In this document: positions 1 to 13,000 of the stretch, piece after piece | How positions within the stretch are numbered: position 1 is the stretch's first letter | How the letters are laid out: each line of letters opens with the position of its first letter | NCBI GenBank assembly: GCA_002205965.3 | Contig: NADL03000659.1 | Span: 744,001-808,000, forward strand | Reading direction: 5' to 3' | Length of the DNA: 64,000 nucleotides | Source of the DNA: Kappaphycus alvarezii | Lineage: Eukaryota > Rhodophyta > Florideophyceae > Gigartinales > Solieriaceae | Position numbers and translations under genes: made by a program | Notes under the pieces: model-generated | Seen by the model: only the letters and a program-made list of their open reading frames with translations | Database searches by the model: none | What the model was told of the DNA's origin: nothing

Positions 1-1052
1 GACCCTTGGTTAGAAGTGCTGTGTCCAGCTGGACCTGCAGCACGGGATGTTGGAAGCATTTGGGCAGGAGTTGTGGGAAGAGAGGGAGGAGGCGGGGAAA
101 ATGTGCATTAAAAGGAGGGGAATGGGGTCAGGAACTAGGTTGAGGTATTGGTGGAGGTCATTTATACAAACTGAAATATCGGCAAAATGGCACGGAGAAA
201 TTGCGGTCTGTGAACCGAAAGTGGATAGGACGAGTCAAATTCATGGATTTGTTTAAATTTGTGCGACATTACGAGATTATGGCCCATTATGTAGTGGCAG
301 AGTGGGTGGGTTAATCGCAAAGCATAAGATGCAAACGTTAAGCAGCTGGAAAAGACTTGAAAGCAATCGAATTTGTGGGAGATAGTGTGAGATACGTGAA
401 TTGATGGAAATGGCACAGATGGAATAAGAGAAAGTAACGTTTTTTCACAAACCAAAATTATTCTCGTGACAGAAGCGCAGTTTCACAAAAGCGCAGTTTG
501 CATTCGGTTGAGAAAAATATTAATCAAAACGAGAGCGCCAGAGAGGCAACTGGGGCATTGGAAGTTATCAATCGGGCGAGAGGGGACCTTTTTCTAGATA
601 CAAGTGTTTAAAACTTATTCAGTCTCACCCTGGCAAGTCTAAGAGTGATTCGAACTATATGCGTTGCCATTTGAAAAAGTAGCGTAGGATGGCAGCAGCA
701 AATGATACAAATATTTCGATGTATCATCGGCCGATGAATGCGTCATAACTCATTCTGTATCTGAACGTGGGTCGGTTTCGTCGAAAATATTCGACCTGGA
801 TACATGGAGAATCTCGCTAATTAGAGCGCAAAAACTTCAGCGAACTGCTGGTCACTTTCTTGTAATGTCAAGATGTGATGAAATGAAGAAGGGAACAAAT
901 TATTCAAGCTCCAACGTTTACCGCTCATTGGAATCGACCGATTTTTTATCAGAGAATCAAGGGTCGTCTGGTATTGAGACACACTATGATTTGGACAAAT
1001 CAGAGAGGGGCGCAGATCGGAATAATTCTATGAATAGGATTAGAGTTTTTCC

Positions 1053-1418
1053 ATGGCTGTCGAATGGTTTCTACCAAATGAGCAAGATAATTGGGACTCC
1101 GCTGAAGGCGAAGAATCTGACAAAAGGGAGGGGAATGTGACGTACATTTCGGCACGTGCACAGGCAAAAGACAACGAAGTGAGGAGAATGGTAGATCTGC
1201 TAGACTTGTTTGAGCGTGGGAATCTGAGACATGGAAAGGCTACAAAGGCTCTCAGAACGCGTGCCGTCGAGTCGCAGTACAGTTACGACCGGATTGTGGT
1301 TCATATTTGCAGACGAGCAAAGGTGAAACGAAGAAGTATACCAATTTACCGCCACGAGCATAGTGATTTTTTCCCGAAGAGGCTGCACGGAGCCTTTCCA
1401 AGCGGCAGAATTAGGTGA
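1053..1418 (+). other. unrecognised ORF upstream of tnp2 remnant
   Basis: An open frame of 121 codons rich in basic residues, with RRAKVKRRSIPIYRHEHSDF near its end, lies directly upstream of the tnp2-like remnant on the same strand. It could be part of that element's N-terminal coding region, but no family motif is visible. The frame just before it (865-1140) is equally anonymous. I cannot show that either is a gene. Confidence 0.15.
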
Positions 1419-1559
1419 GGACGTCCCTATGGACATTGGCTGCAAATGCTGGTACATATTGATTTTTGAAGCGATCACGGCAATTTGTCGTGAACCCAAA
1501 TCCTGTGCAGAGTTTCTGGCTGAATCTAAGAGTTCAGCTTAAGCTTTTATGGAGAAGAG

Positions 1560-4063
1560 TAAACATTTAATGTTTTATTTTATGATGGGTCACTGTTCAG
1601 GAAAAAGTTTGGACAAAGAATGCGCAGATGCAATTTGGGCAAACAGTTGTATGTATTCTTAACAATGTCAGCGAACGGATTTCCAGTGTTACGAAAGCGA
1701 AGGGTTGCTGGAAACGCCTGGCCTGATGCGTTTATTTTTCTGAACTTCGAAGTGCGAAATCGTACAAAGGCTTCAAATACGATAATTGCATAATTTATAC
1801 CCGACAAGCACGATTCGGAATCTTTTTACTCTTTTTGGCTCCTATAGTCGAAGATCTACTGAAATTTGAGAAAGGGGTTATTACTAAGTACGCAGAAAAG
1901 GCTTTCAAGACGATTTATTGCTTTGCGTTGTTTTTAACTTTTGACTGGTTTGTAGCGAGTAAAGCCGTGGTTATGTAGATCATAACGGAAAGAAGCCCTG
2001 TCGGCACTGTCACAAACTCTCCTGTAGGCTCCGATATTGTCGTGGAAATTAACTCGTTCCTGATGGGAGGGGGGAGCTGCTAGAGGCCGCGCTTGATATG
2101 TCCACTGCTGTCGACAATGACGATTGGCTCAATAGAGAGTGTCAGAAACTGCGAACATATGAAGAGATCCTAGAAACCTGGCAAGAGGTTGCTGATGAAA
2201 TGGAATCAGGGCAAGGAGATCGGATGTATAGGATGGAAGCCATTGTTCGTAACACCGGGCATCAATAGATTTACAATTGTACCTAAATTGTCTATCTATT
2301 TTGGACGCACAGTCCCCTATGATCCGATGCGTAGCGTTTCACTAGGCTGGGTAAGACATATCATCAACCTCATCACTGGCTTAAACCTAAAAACCTTAGA
2401 GTTCATACCTCTTTCTTCATTGATGAAAATTTACTAGATGATATTAACAGTCAATTGACGGTTCATTGGAAGGCTTACCATCGTACTGGGGGAGATTCTA
2501 GTAGCCGACAGAAGATTTGCGGACATGAAAAGTCGAAGAATTCCAACTTTTTGCTGTACATATAAGTATAGTTTTGTTCTAAGGGCCTGCAATTGACGAT
2601 GGAATCAAATATTTGTGGTTTATAACAGCATAAATTATGCAAAACGTCATTGATCCAACGCCAACGCACTCAAATGAACAAGAACTACGCTCGGTAGCAG
2701 GATACGCTCATGCGCTATTTACGGATGTTTTCTTTTTAGAAAGCAACCACGCCTCTTGCTCTACTCCATTAACGCACACCATTCTTCATCTACCAGAAAT
2801 GATAGAGGGCTGCGGTCCACTGATCAAATTATCTCAATTTGTCGTTAAAATTTTAGTTGGAGAGAAAGCAATGTTGGTGCAATCGAGACGCAAGCCTGAG
2901 GTTAATTTGATGATGAAGATTCGCATGCTACTCTGTTTCAGACTCATGATGGAGGATAATCAAAGCTTGCATTGATGGGCGCGATTACGATCCAAGTGAT
3001 GCAGATAAACAACTTGATTCTTTTGACGGTAATGAATATGCACAATGCAGTACTGGATCTTATCAGCATCTGAAAGCTACATTGCTTGGGAAGGGGCGTT
3101 TTTTACGTTCTAAGGAACGCATGAAGGACGCGGTGGAATATAAGAAGAATATTCTTCCGACAACTGTACGCAACATTCGCGTGACAAGCATCAAGTCCTT
3201 TTCGAGCGTTCGTCTGGGAGGCAAAGAGAATCGCTTCGATATCAACACTTTGGAAAAGTACGAAAAGAGAGCAATAATGGCTATAACTAGATGAAAACGT
3301 GCTGGATTGCCGGTCATTTTCGTCCAGAACATGTAGTGTCTTATAGTGGGTCAGGCTTTTTCGCCGATTTGAATGCGGTATATTATGGATGCATAATAGA
3401 TATTTGGGAATTGAAGTTCTCATATCGCAGTTCCACCGAGCAGTTTACGTGTACCAAGGTATTTGCTGCAGAGAGAATAGACTCGCAGAATGGTATGCAT
3501 CTCGACGACTAAGGCAACCATACGCAATTTTTAACACGATGGGGCGACGCGGTAACATCAATGACAAACGGCGAAGCATTGAGTCACTGGGATGTATCAA
3601 TCTACCATTGTTGTTCTTTTTGCCAATAGTTAGTTATGGACGTTACTGCCAGCTTTTCATTAAAAAGCTGCATTCGCACTGAAATCGAACAGGAATTGAG
3701 AAGGAGAGGCAAGGCGTAACAGGGTGGGATGTTGCCTTTCGTTATTCGTTTTTAGTGATCTCGAGCAATTTTGGGCACTACCATCCAAAATACTAGAGTT
3801 TTCTGTACTTCAAGTCTAATCTTAGCTCAGGCATTGCCATTGATGTTGATGTTAACACACCGACAGAGAGTCTACTTTGCAGACTCAATCAAAAACTGTA
3901 AATGGATCTACAGGGAACGGCTTGCATATAAGAGGATTGAATTGACGAATCTTGAAATTTATGGGGAATATGGATAGATCAGCGAGGTCTAGTGCGAGTG
4001 ATTGTGACAAATGTAGACGATATTTATGGGACGGGTAAATTAGTGCAGACGACGCTCGGATTA
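1560..4063 (+). pseudogene. tnp2-family (CACTA/KDZ-like) transposase remnant
   Basis: Broken transposase spread over all three forward frames. Around 1718-1790 one frame reads FIFLNFEVRNRTKASNTII, and from 1829 the next reads LFLAPIVEDLLKFEKGV, followed by FDWFVASKAVVM. This is the order seen in tnp2/Plavaka-type transposases: a 'NLP..R' stretch, then 'P.v.eLl.l..G', then 'D.PA..K..G'. A Cys-His patch KKPCRHCHK follows near 1990-2020 in another frame. At 2760-2930 the frame reads LTHTILHLPEMIEGCGPL and then VQSRRKPEVNLM, matching the downstream 'H.llHl.d.I...GP' and 'SRR.P' blocks. The C-terminal part, RVYFADSIKNCKWIYRERLAY (3868-3930) and VTNVDDIYG (near 4010), fits the family tail. There are many stops and frame changes, so it is dead. 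I could not define the N-terminus or the element ends. Assignment is from remembered family blocks, not a search. Confidence 0.6.
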
Positions 4064-7000
4064 TTAGTAATGGAGTAATAGGCAACTTAAGATTTGGATT
4101 CCGCGCAAGTTGAGGCCCTCTTGAAAACATACAGAGGGAATTTTTAGGAGCCGAGTCGATGAGAACAATGGAAGGCGGAGGCTGGTGTGCAAGGTAAAGA
4201 GAGAGCAGGCTTTGCACTGAAGGGAAATGGATCGTAAGCGATGGTCCGATTAATGGAAAACTTCAGGGAGCCCCAGTGGCCAAATGAGTCGCGTAAGTAG
4301 GGCAGGTGCGGCCCCCAGGCTAAGTGATGGCGATATGATACTTAAAATATACTGTAAAGTAATTCTTACATGCTCTAGGAGCATACTCTGCACTGTAATG
4401 TAAAGCCACCGCAGCACTGCGCAAACTCCCTATGATCGCCGTATCCGCTCCTAAACTTAATTTAAAACTGCGCAGAAACTATTCCAACTTTTCTCCAATA
4501 ATTCACGTAACAACCCCGAATTACTTAATCTTTGGATAAATTGCCGATATACTGTCGCGTATCTTTCATATAAATATTGTCATATTTCAGAGTAGCTTAA
4601 AAAGAGCAACTGTAGGGGTTTTTGAGCAAATTCTACATATCTAATGCAGAAATTCCGAAAAGCCACATTTGGGTTATTTTTAGGTATCTTTTGGAACAAC
4701 ATTTATCTTTACTAGGTATGCAGCCACGCCTTTATAGTGCTTTTTTGAGGTAAAAAGGACGTGATCTTATCAAATCCGTCGGTTGCGGGTTTTCGTTTAC
4801 CGCTACCATATTTTCTAACGATAATGCTCAGAAGACGCGCACCGTGATCAATATTGTCATTTTTGCTATGTCACGATAATATTTAACCTCAAAATGCCAT
4901 CTCAAACACACTGAGACCAATAAAGGACTTCCATTCCTCTCTTTCTGCTCGGGGGACTCGTCTGGATCTTTCTACTTTAATAAATAGTACTTCCCATCAC
5001 GTATCTAGGAAATAGACTGCTAATGACATGTGAATGCAACACTCGCTGCTTCCGAAAGCTTTTGGTTCTTCGCATAATAAATATCAAAATCATCCCGTCA
5101 TTGCTTCTAAATGCCATAAAAGGCTTTACAGGTAACAATTTATCGAAAAAGGGAGGTTCTATCTCGGTATGTTAGCGAGTCGCTCGAAAAAAGAGCTCGG
5201 CTCGCCATACTTTGAGACATAAGCGCATACCACGGCATGATATTGAAGTACTTTTGGAATTTGTTCTTTCTGTACTTCCAGATCGAATGCATGTTAAGAC
5301 CATAAATACTTTCCTCTACCTCTCCTTTCTGTGTCACGTCCAGGATTACATGGCAATACCATATGTCAAAATATTCTCACCCTGAGACAGACTTGACATT
5401 CCCGTCGGAATTGTAGCAGTACTTAAAGGAGCAGTAGACCTGATTCTAGCTCATAACTGACACAAAAATCAACAGAAAGTCAGAGAATAAAAAGCAGATG
5501 TCAAAGATGAAACAAGTATCCATTACATATTTTTCTATTGAAAAATAGATCGGGATAGAGGGGCCCTTTCCAATTACGTACCCATTCAATATAATCAGGA
5601 ATTGAAAATATTCATTGGTAACATACAATAATCACCTAAGCGTAGCACCATTAATAAAATTAGGTCTACATGATTTGGTTTTATGCATCTACTGAGAAAA
5701 AAAAAGTAAATTCAGTGTGTTTCTGAGAGAACTTGCTCGGCTTTGTGGAATAGATAATACTGCAGCCTATTTTTGGGTGACATGTTGACGTTCACCCAGC
5801 GTAAATTGAAATGGGTTAGCTTGGCATTTATTGAAAATGGAAAATTACTTGCTCCCATTATTAAAAATGTTTGAAGGTAGAGCTGAGTAAACGAAAATAA
5901 TATTTGCTTGGGGTGTTTCTGTGAAACAATATACATTCAATTCTATTCTATAATTGTTACAAGTGCGATTCGTGCAGTCTGAATGTCGAATGGAGATAAC
6001 CCTATGAGGCTCTCCTTGAGCATCTCTGGTTTTCCTTATCAATTTTCTCTCTTTATGACATCTTACCTACCAGAATTACTGAGATATGTTCCTAAACTTT
6101 TTTTAAAAAGGTAATATTCTCAAGAAACAATAAAATGGTGTTCAAATCATAATCATTTTAAAGAAATTGTAATAACTTCAAACCAAATCAAGTCATCCTC
6201 CATTTCTGTAAATATTTATTTATATATCTGAAATAAGAGAAAAGATGACAAAAAGAACTGCCAGTATCCGAAAAAGGCGATATCGATCAACTTTACACTT
6301 CTATTATAATTCTTCTGAATGAGTGAGTGATATGATTCCTGTAGTTTCACTATTATTTCAGATTTAAACAAGAACCGGAAACTCCTCACTGAGGTATTTA
6401 GAAAACATAATGGCCTCTTTAATGAAAGTTAATATAATGAAGTGAGTCTTGAACAACCTAGAAACAAAATCTGTGCAACAAAAGAAGCGTTTTTATAAGA
6501 AATTGGTTAAAATCATTTCCGCTTCCAAAATAAGTACTTTATATCCTGATGTCCTTTTCAGTGGCGTATAAGCGGAGTTGCGTAGGCTAATCGTTACCTG
6601 GCTCACTCTTTGATTTAAATACGGGGAAAGCATGCAAGAAGTAAAGATGAACATATTTGCAGTACAATTGTCCAGAAGAACGCAGTAGTGGCGAAATTGG
6701 AGGTCGCGAGCAAATGCAACTAAAATTTTGTTGATTCAGAACGTTTTAAAGGAGTCCAATAAAGTCGCAGGAAGTCTAAGGATCCATTGGGTGAGATTTT
6801 CTGGTTCTCCTGATATTGTGTTTGTCTTTGCTGAAGTTTTATGAAAATCGCTCTGTTTTGAGTGGCGGGAAGCTTACTTTTCTGGTTTATTGGGCAGAGT
6901 AACTGAAGTATGGCGAGTAGACTATTTGTGATTTTTGCTATTTTAGAATATTGTATTTTTCGCGCGAGCTACTATATTCATTCAATTTTTCATGGCCGCT

Positions 7001-8600
7001 ATAATCACGGTAAAAATATGTAAGCTCTGGACCGGCTGCGTACAGGATATATAATCGGGAAAGTAAAATTCGGCTGGGTTCTGAAACGGTACAAGCATTC
7101 TATACATTAGAAACACGAGATTTCTTCGAAAGCTAGACTTTCTTTTCAAGCAGCCGTGAAGAAGCCAGCTGGTATTAGAAGTTCCCAAAAGGACGTGAGA
7201 GAGTTTCCAATTATTCTAATTGTATTAACAGTTTCTATGTATGCTTCCTATTATAGTGAACAGCTGCATCGTAGTATTAGCTTTTCAGTTATTTTAGAAA
7301 TTCTTCAGTTAGTTCTTGATCATTAGAATCTCGTGATGTGAGCATCCAGAAACTTCCACTATCTTGGCGAGCGTCTATAGAGATAGTACCGACTGCAAGA
7401 TAGAGAGAGAGTGGAAGAGAAATGCTGACACTGAATAGGCCCTCTCCTTCTCTAATTTTATACACTATTTATCTAATTTCCTCTTTGAATGCACCATGTT
7501 ACTTTTAGGAGAAAATCTCCGTCTGATACGTAATATGTTGCCTTCGATGACGTTACCAATTTTAAAACTTCTTCTCTCTCTACATAAACGTACTAAAAAA
7601 TTGTAACTGTAATGAATATAGGACGCTTTGAACTTTTGAGCATCTATTCTGTAAATCCTTTAAGTTCTGATATGAAAGAATGGTAGACAGATGGAAGGTT
7701 GCCAAAGAAGCAAATATCAAGGTCGTTTTGAAGGATAATTTTCCAAAATTTTCCTGAGAATGCAGAACTGCAATTTGTTATCTGTCAAGCTATAGATCAG
7801 ATTATAAATTGATGATAAAAGGATTACTTAAAGAAATAGGAACGATTGAATGGGAAAGATAAGTTTAGCAATACTGTAACATGTTTTTGGCACAATGGAA
7901 TGTGTTGATGTTTCTAAAATTCTCGCTTTGTATTCATACTTTTTTGGCGCCGCTCGGTAATTCTAGGGCTGAAAACTGTAAAACAAGGTGAAATTAAGAA
8001 CTCGTAGATCAATGCGCAGTAATATATTTCATTTCCTTAGTAGTAAAAAGGGTTGAGGAATGCAAAAAGTACAATAACATCAATAAAAGCCATCGAGGGC
8101 AGCACGAGGATTAGTTGGACCCTCCATAAGTATTGAAGAAAACAGAAATACTTCTTGTACTAACACTGGTTGTACCAAGCCCATCGAAACCCCCACAAGT
8201 AAGCCAGACTCTATGATTGGTTCCAAAAGCTCAGGCCAAAAAAATATGTACTGAAAGGAGTTTCGAATAGCTCCCCGATTATCCAGACCTTTCGTGTGGC
8301 TGTATATGACAACAAAAATTAACCGAAACCAAGATAACCGGCAGATTTAACAGAGTCTACGCCGATTACCGGATTTAGATTGGGTGACAAAATTAAGATG
8401 GGGGAGGAAATAGATCAGGTCATTCTAATTAATGAACGCCCCCAAGGAAGTTTGTTTCTCAAACCAACACTACGATTACTATCAAAAGCACTGTAAGGAT
8501 AATTTTCTCAACGCTGGCGAAACAAAGTCCGGCAATAAACCCTGATGATACCCACCCCACCCTTCCCACAACCGTCCACTTCACACAAGCACCGTCTTAC
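4064..8600. other. AT-rich stretch, nothing recognised
   Basis: Only short ORFs (at most about 75 codons) occur on both strands, with no recognisable protein motif and no clear repeat. The base composition is strongly AT-rich. It is probably old, decayed repeat DNA. Confidence 0.5.
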
Positions 8601-8989
8601 ACAACAAAACGTGAAAAATGCCCACGAAGGGACCGATCCGAAGAGCAATTGCTTGCAGTTCTCGCCCACCGCAAAAAACCGATACGTCTAACAACGACTC
8701 CCCCTCACCGCTTTATCACAACAAGCCACAGAAACAGCGAACAAAAGCAACGCCGTTGAAGACGATCACACTCCATGCGCACGACGCAAGGTTCATGTTT
8801 GCACGCTTGCCGACATATACACAGTAACTAAGTGGATGGTAGACTCGGAAAAATCCGATGGACTAGAAAGTCTCATGTCCAGAACAGTACGCCACTTTCT
8901 CCAGTTCTTCTCGGGGAACGAGAAAGTAAACCTTCAAAAAGCAAGTCTATGGTAAAAGAAACGCCATCAAATGATCTATCTCAAAACAG

Positions 8990-10070
8990 GTTCTGCTCGA
9001 GGGAACAGAATAACAGGAAAGACAACGAACGGAATGAAAAGAACAAGATTCAAGGCATTAAAAGATCGTGGACGGAAGCGTTCTCGATAGGTAGCGGCAC
9101 TCTTTGCGGAACTGTTGAGTGAGTTTGATAGACTTCACAAGTGAAGAGTTAAAATTTAGGCGACAGTGCTTCAAATTCATGCGAAGAAAATTGTCCAGCA
9201 GGCGAAGACTGGGAGCATCTTGCACAATCTAACGGTTGAGGAGGGCTTCCCCATCCAAAGAAGGATTTCAATACGATGGGTACAGCATTTCATGAATGCA
9301 AACCGTATCGTACTCCGCGCAGAGACTGGAGGGCTGATTACGAGCCCTGAGAAAACAAAATACATCGAATAAGCAATAGAATTTCATTTGGGAGAATTGT
9401 AAAGGTGTTTCAAGGCCAAAAGTCTTGACTAATGCAACATTTTGAATGCAGATGAGACACATTTCGTCTTTAATATGGACAACGGAAGACTCTCGGATTC
9501 AAGAGAGAAAATAATGTGAAGTATGTGGACGTTCTATCTGGAGGAGAGCCGATAAAGATGATGGTAGAAGTGACTGGTGGAGTTAATGCTCGGATTTAGT
9601 TGCCAATGCTCAATTTAAAGAACCGTAATCGGTCACTCCATATCCAAAGTTTGGTTGAAAATGTTCCACGAGTTTTTTACAGGTCCGGGCTCAAGGGATG
9701 GACAGACAAAGAGGTCTTTAAAGCATGGCCCGCAGAGCTTGGGGCTATCACGGCGCTCTAAAATGGGCAACAGAGATTTCTATTTGTGGATACTTGCTCT
9801 GGGCACGTAATGAATGACGAGACGCGACTCTGTCTGTCAAGGATTGGAGCTGTTTTAAAGATGCTGCCACCCAATACCACCCAATTGATTCAGCTTGCGG
9901 ATTCATTTATAATTCATAAAATGAAAGATGCATGGCGCATGAGGTGGAAGGAGTATAAATATGAATGCATTCATTCCAATTTACGGACGGAAGTCAGTGG
10001 TAAGTTTGGTAATACAGGGAAGAGTTTTTTTTTTAAGTTTGGCGGCTGTTGTTTGCACGATTGAATCATC
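8990..10070 (+). pseudogene. Tc5/jerky-like DDE transposase remnant
   Basis: Transposase of the pogo/Tc5/CENP-B-like superfamily, which would cut and paste its element through a three-aspartate active site. Reading forward across several frames one sees GRKRSR and LLSEFDRLHK near 9070-9145. Then comes a CENP-B-type DNA-binding block, ISIRWVQHFMNANRIVLRAE (9268-9328), followed by SPEKTKYIE. NADETHFVFNMDNGR (near 9450-9486) carries the first catalytic Asp. VDTCSGHVMNDETRLCLSRI (9787-9846) carries the second. MLPPNTTQLIQLADSF (9861-9908) supplies the third, with the usual Q-P-A-D changed to Q-L-A-D. Downstream MKDAWRMRWKEYKY matches the family tail. In-frame stops (for example after GGVNARI and after GAITAL) and a frame change near 9495 show it is inactive. 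Terminal repeats were not found. Confidence 0.7.
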
Positions 10071-10099
10071 AGAAGGACAACAATGGCATTCAATGCGCG

Positions 10100-13000
10100 A
10101 GAATCGCTGTTGATTTGCACCGAAATATCTTTAAATACAGTATGCTCTGGAAGAGGGGAAACTTAGAGATGATTTTCAGCAAGGTTTGCCTGGAAGAGTA
10201 AGTATTTTGAGGTAGGGAGGTGACGATGAGAGTAGGTACATTAATGGCGCATAAAAGCTTTAATTTTCTGCTTATATATATGGCACCTGCAGTGTTCCAT
10301 TGGCCAGCTCCATTTTTTCAAGGAATTAAAATACAATGGGTGTAAAATTGGATTTGGCCAAATAAGTGCGTATAAGCCTCAAAGATGAGATGTGAAATGG
10401 AATGGCCAAACACAAATCCGATAATCTGTTTTGTGGAGAAACTACACTTCATTCATCCATAGCTGGTTCGTTTTGCAATCCGGTTAGTACTACAGGTGAA
10501 AAAGAGCCAGCGTTCTCAGTTCCAGTACCGGAATTATAGTAAGCTGAACACGCACAATTTAGTCACCCGATTCAAACTGATTTATAGTGACTTCGCATTG
10601 CTTCAAGAAAATCATAAGTGATAAAAGTACTCAAATCATGAAAGCCATACTAAGCTAGAGAATATGGCCAGTGCGAGATAGTTCAGAGAATTTCGCTTTC
10701 TTGCATGCATACAAGTGGATTTGATGCTTACTTGCTAGTCTGAAAATATTCTACTTGGATCAATAACCTCAGACCTTTACAATTAAAAAGTAACGGTACG
10801 AGCTTCCATTTCGCACGTGGAAGAGTTTTGCTCTGCGTAAATCATACTACGGCTCCGTATGAAACTTGGTATATAATTCTATATTCTTTTATCGGCGAAT
10901 ACTTTCCTCTCTTGTTGTTCTTCTAGTTCACAATAAGAATATGGATGCAAATTCTTCCTATAGTTAAAAGGGGAGCTGACTTTACACCCGCTGCACTTAT
11001 TAGCGGAGTAATATCGGAGTGCTCCCATAATTTTTTTCGGGTCATTATTGCCTAAATCAGTTCTTTTTTTCGAACGAATGACCTACTCAACAACGAAGTC
11101 GGTATCAGACAGCCTTAATTGCAGGAAATAGGCCTGATTTTTTTCTCGAATAATCCTTCTTTTCTTTTTTTCCACCACACTGGATGCTATTTTGCTTTCA
11201 GCTTTGCAATATATAGACCTCAAATGGCATATTTTCGCAAAAGTTACAATGGTGATTGAGTCGTAAATTCTTCTCTTATCAGGAGTGGCCAAAGCTGTGG
11301 TGACCATGATAAGAGAACAGAACAGGATTTTCTTTCTTTTCAAACGAAAGAACAAGGCTATGAAATTGTATCTGAATATCTATTCTTCTATTTACAACGA
11401 GAGGATTCAGACAATAAGGTTTTCTGGAAAGATGTTACATCGTGCCCTCAATTTTATTTGAGCAAAAAAGGAATGGGAGCGAAATACTGCCAGCTGTACT
11501 CCGTTTTATGGAAATAGGATCAATAAATACAATTAAATTCAAATGGAATCCTTTCGAAACCTCCACATTATATTGACGATATTACATCATTTACGAAGGA
11601 AAAGTAATAGCTGCAATTGATGAATTAAATATTTTAAAAGCGAGGAAAGTCTTGGAGTACTGTCGAAAGCAGTTTTCTTCCATATTTCCCCGATCATTTT
11701 AAGGATTCAAGTTCTCTTTTGATCAGGAGACTGACTCTCAAACCTTGAGTGATATTTTTTGAGTCTTTTCATTCCAAGACAACACGTTCAACATAATCAC
11801 TCTCAACAGATACATATTTTTCCGACTTTAAATGAGACCCTCTTGAGCTGCCAATTTTTCGTAATAGAACTTTAACGCAGGGCTACGTATATATCTGGGG
11901 ATGGATAAAGTATCCTACGCACTATATGTTTTGGTAATCACTTGGATTTAGTAAAATATTGTCATATATCTAAGCATGGAAGGATTAAGCACAATAACAG
12001 TTGTTTAAATGAGAAGTGTGACATAGAAATGAGCTCTACCGCTTATGGAGACTGGGATATAGTAAGCGTTTTGTGGAATTTTCTTGGACTTTTTATCGAG
12101 ATGGTACCTTTTTAATAGTCACTTAATTTAATGAAATGAATTATTCAAATGTTTATAATGCAGCGGGCTATTTGATTACTTAGAGCAGTTATGACATGAA
12201 AATTTTCATGGGATTGTGATAACATCGAAAATAAAATTAGGCCGCCATTTATGCATAATGTCCTTGCTTACAAGCACCCGCAGCCGATCTTTGAGGTTAT
12301 AATTTTCGACGAGTAAGGCTTTAGTGCTGGCCCACTGCTTCTGCTTGTACTATTCGCGACCCCCTAAAGATCCTCCGACCTGACGTGCATTGGCATCATT
12401 AAGATAAATCTCTATTTTATGACAACTGATCCGTCTACTGGTTCAAAAGTACATTACATATATGTCTCTGGGCCTGGAAAGGCCATCCGTTCCAGAGGAA
12501 CTTTCTAGCTGGTTAAGATTAGTTCTCTCTGGCGTCGGGAAAGTTAAAATAGCACAACTTGTCGATTCATGTATTTCTTCTAGTATCTAATCTGTGATCT
12601 CTCTCTCGCTAAAGTAGTATTCAAATAAGGAAAAAAACTTTAAGCCCGTTCTTTAGAGTGAGCACCAGTAAAGGCTTGTGCGAAAAATTTTTGCAAATGA
12701 AGACATCACGGTCAGAATACGTTCGTTCTGGATCTTCCGCGCAGACGATATTTTAAAAAATATTCAAGTCACGTTTGGAGACTAGCTATCCCTTTCTCAT
12801 AATTTTGTCGCATTTAAAATAACTAAATACAGTCAAAATCGCGAAATATCTCGAGCACGTACTGTCCAAGAGGTTTAACTATTTCATAGCCACTAACTGG
12901 TCATTTCCTTTAAAAAATAGTTTTGGGTAACTCTCAACGAGATTTCAGTCAAGATATCCGGCAAATACTTACCCTTTTGTGCGCTTTGTAAGGATTATGG

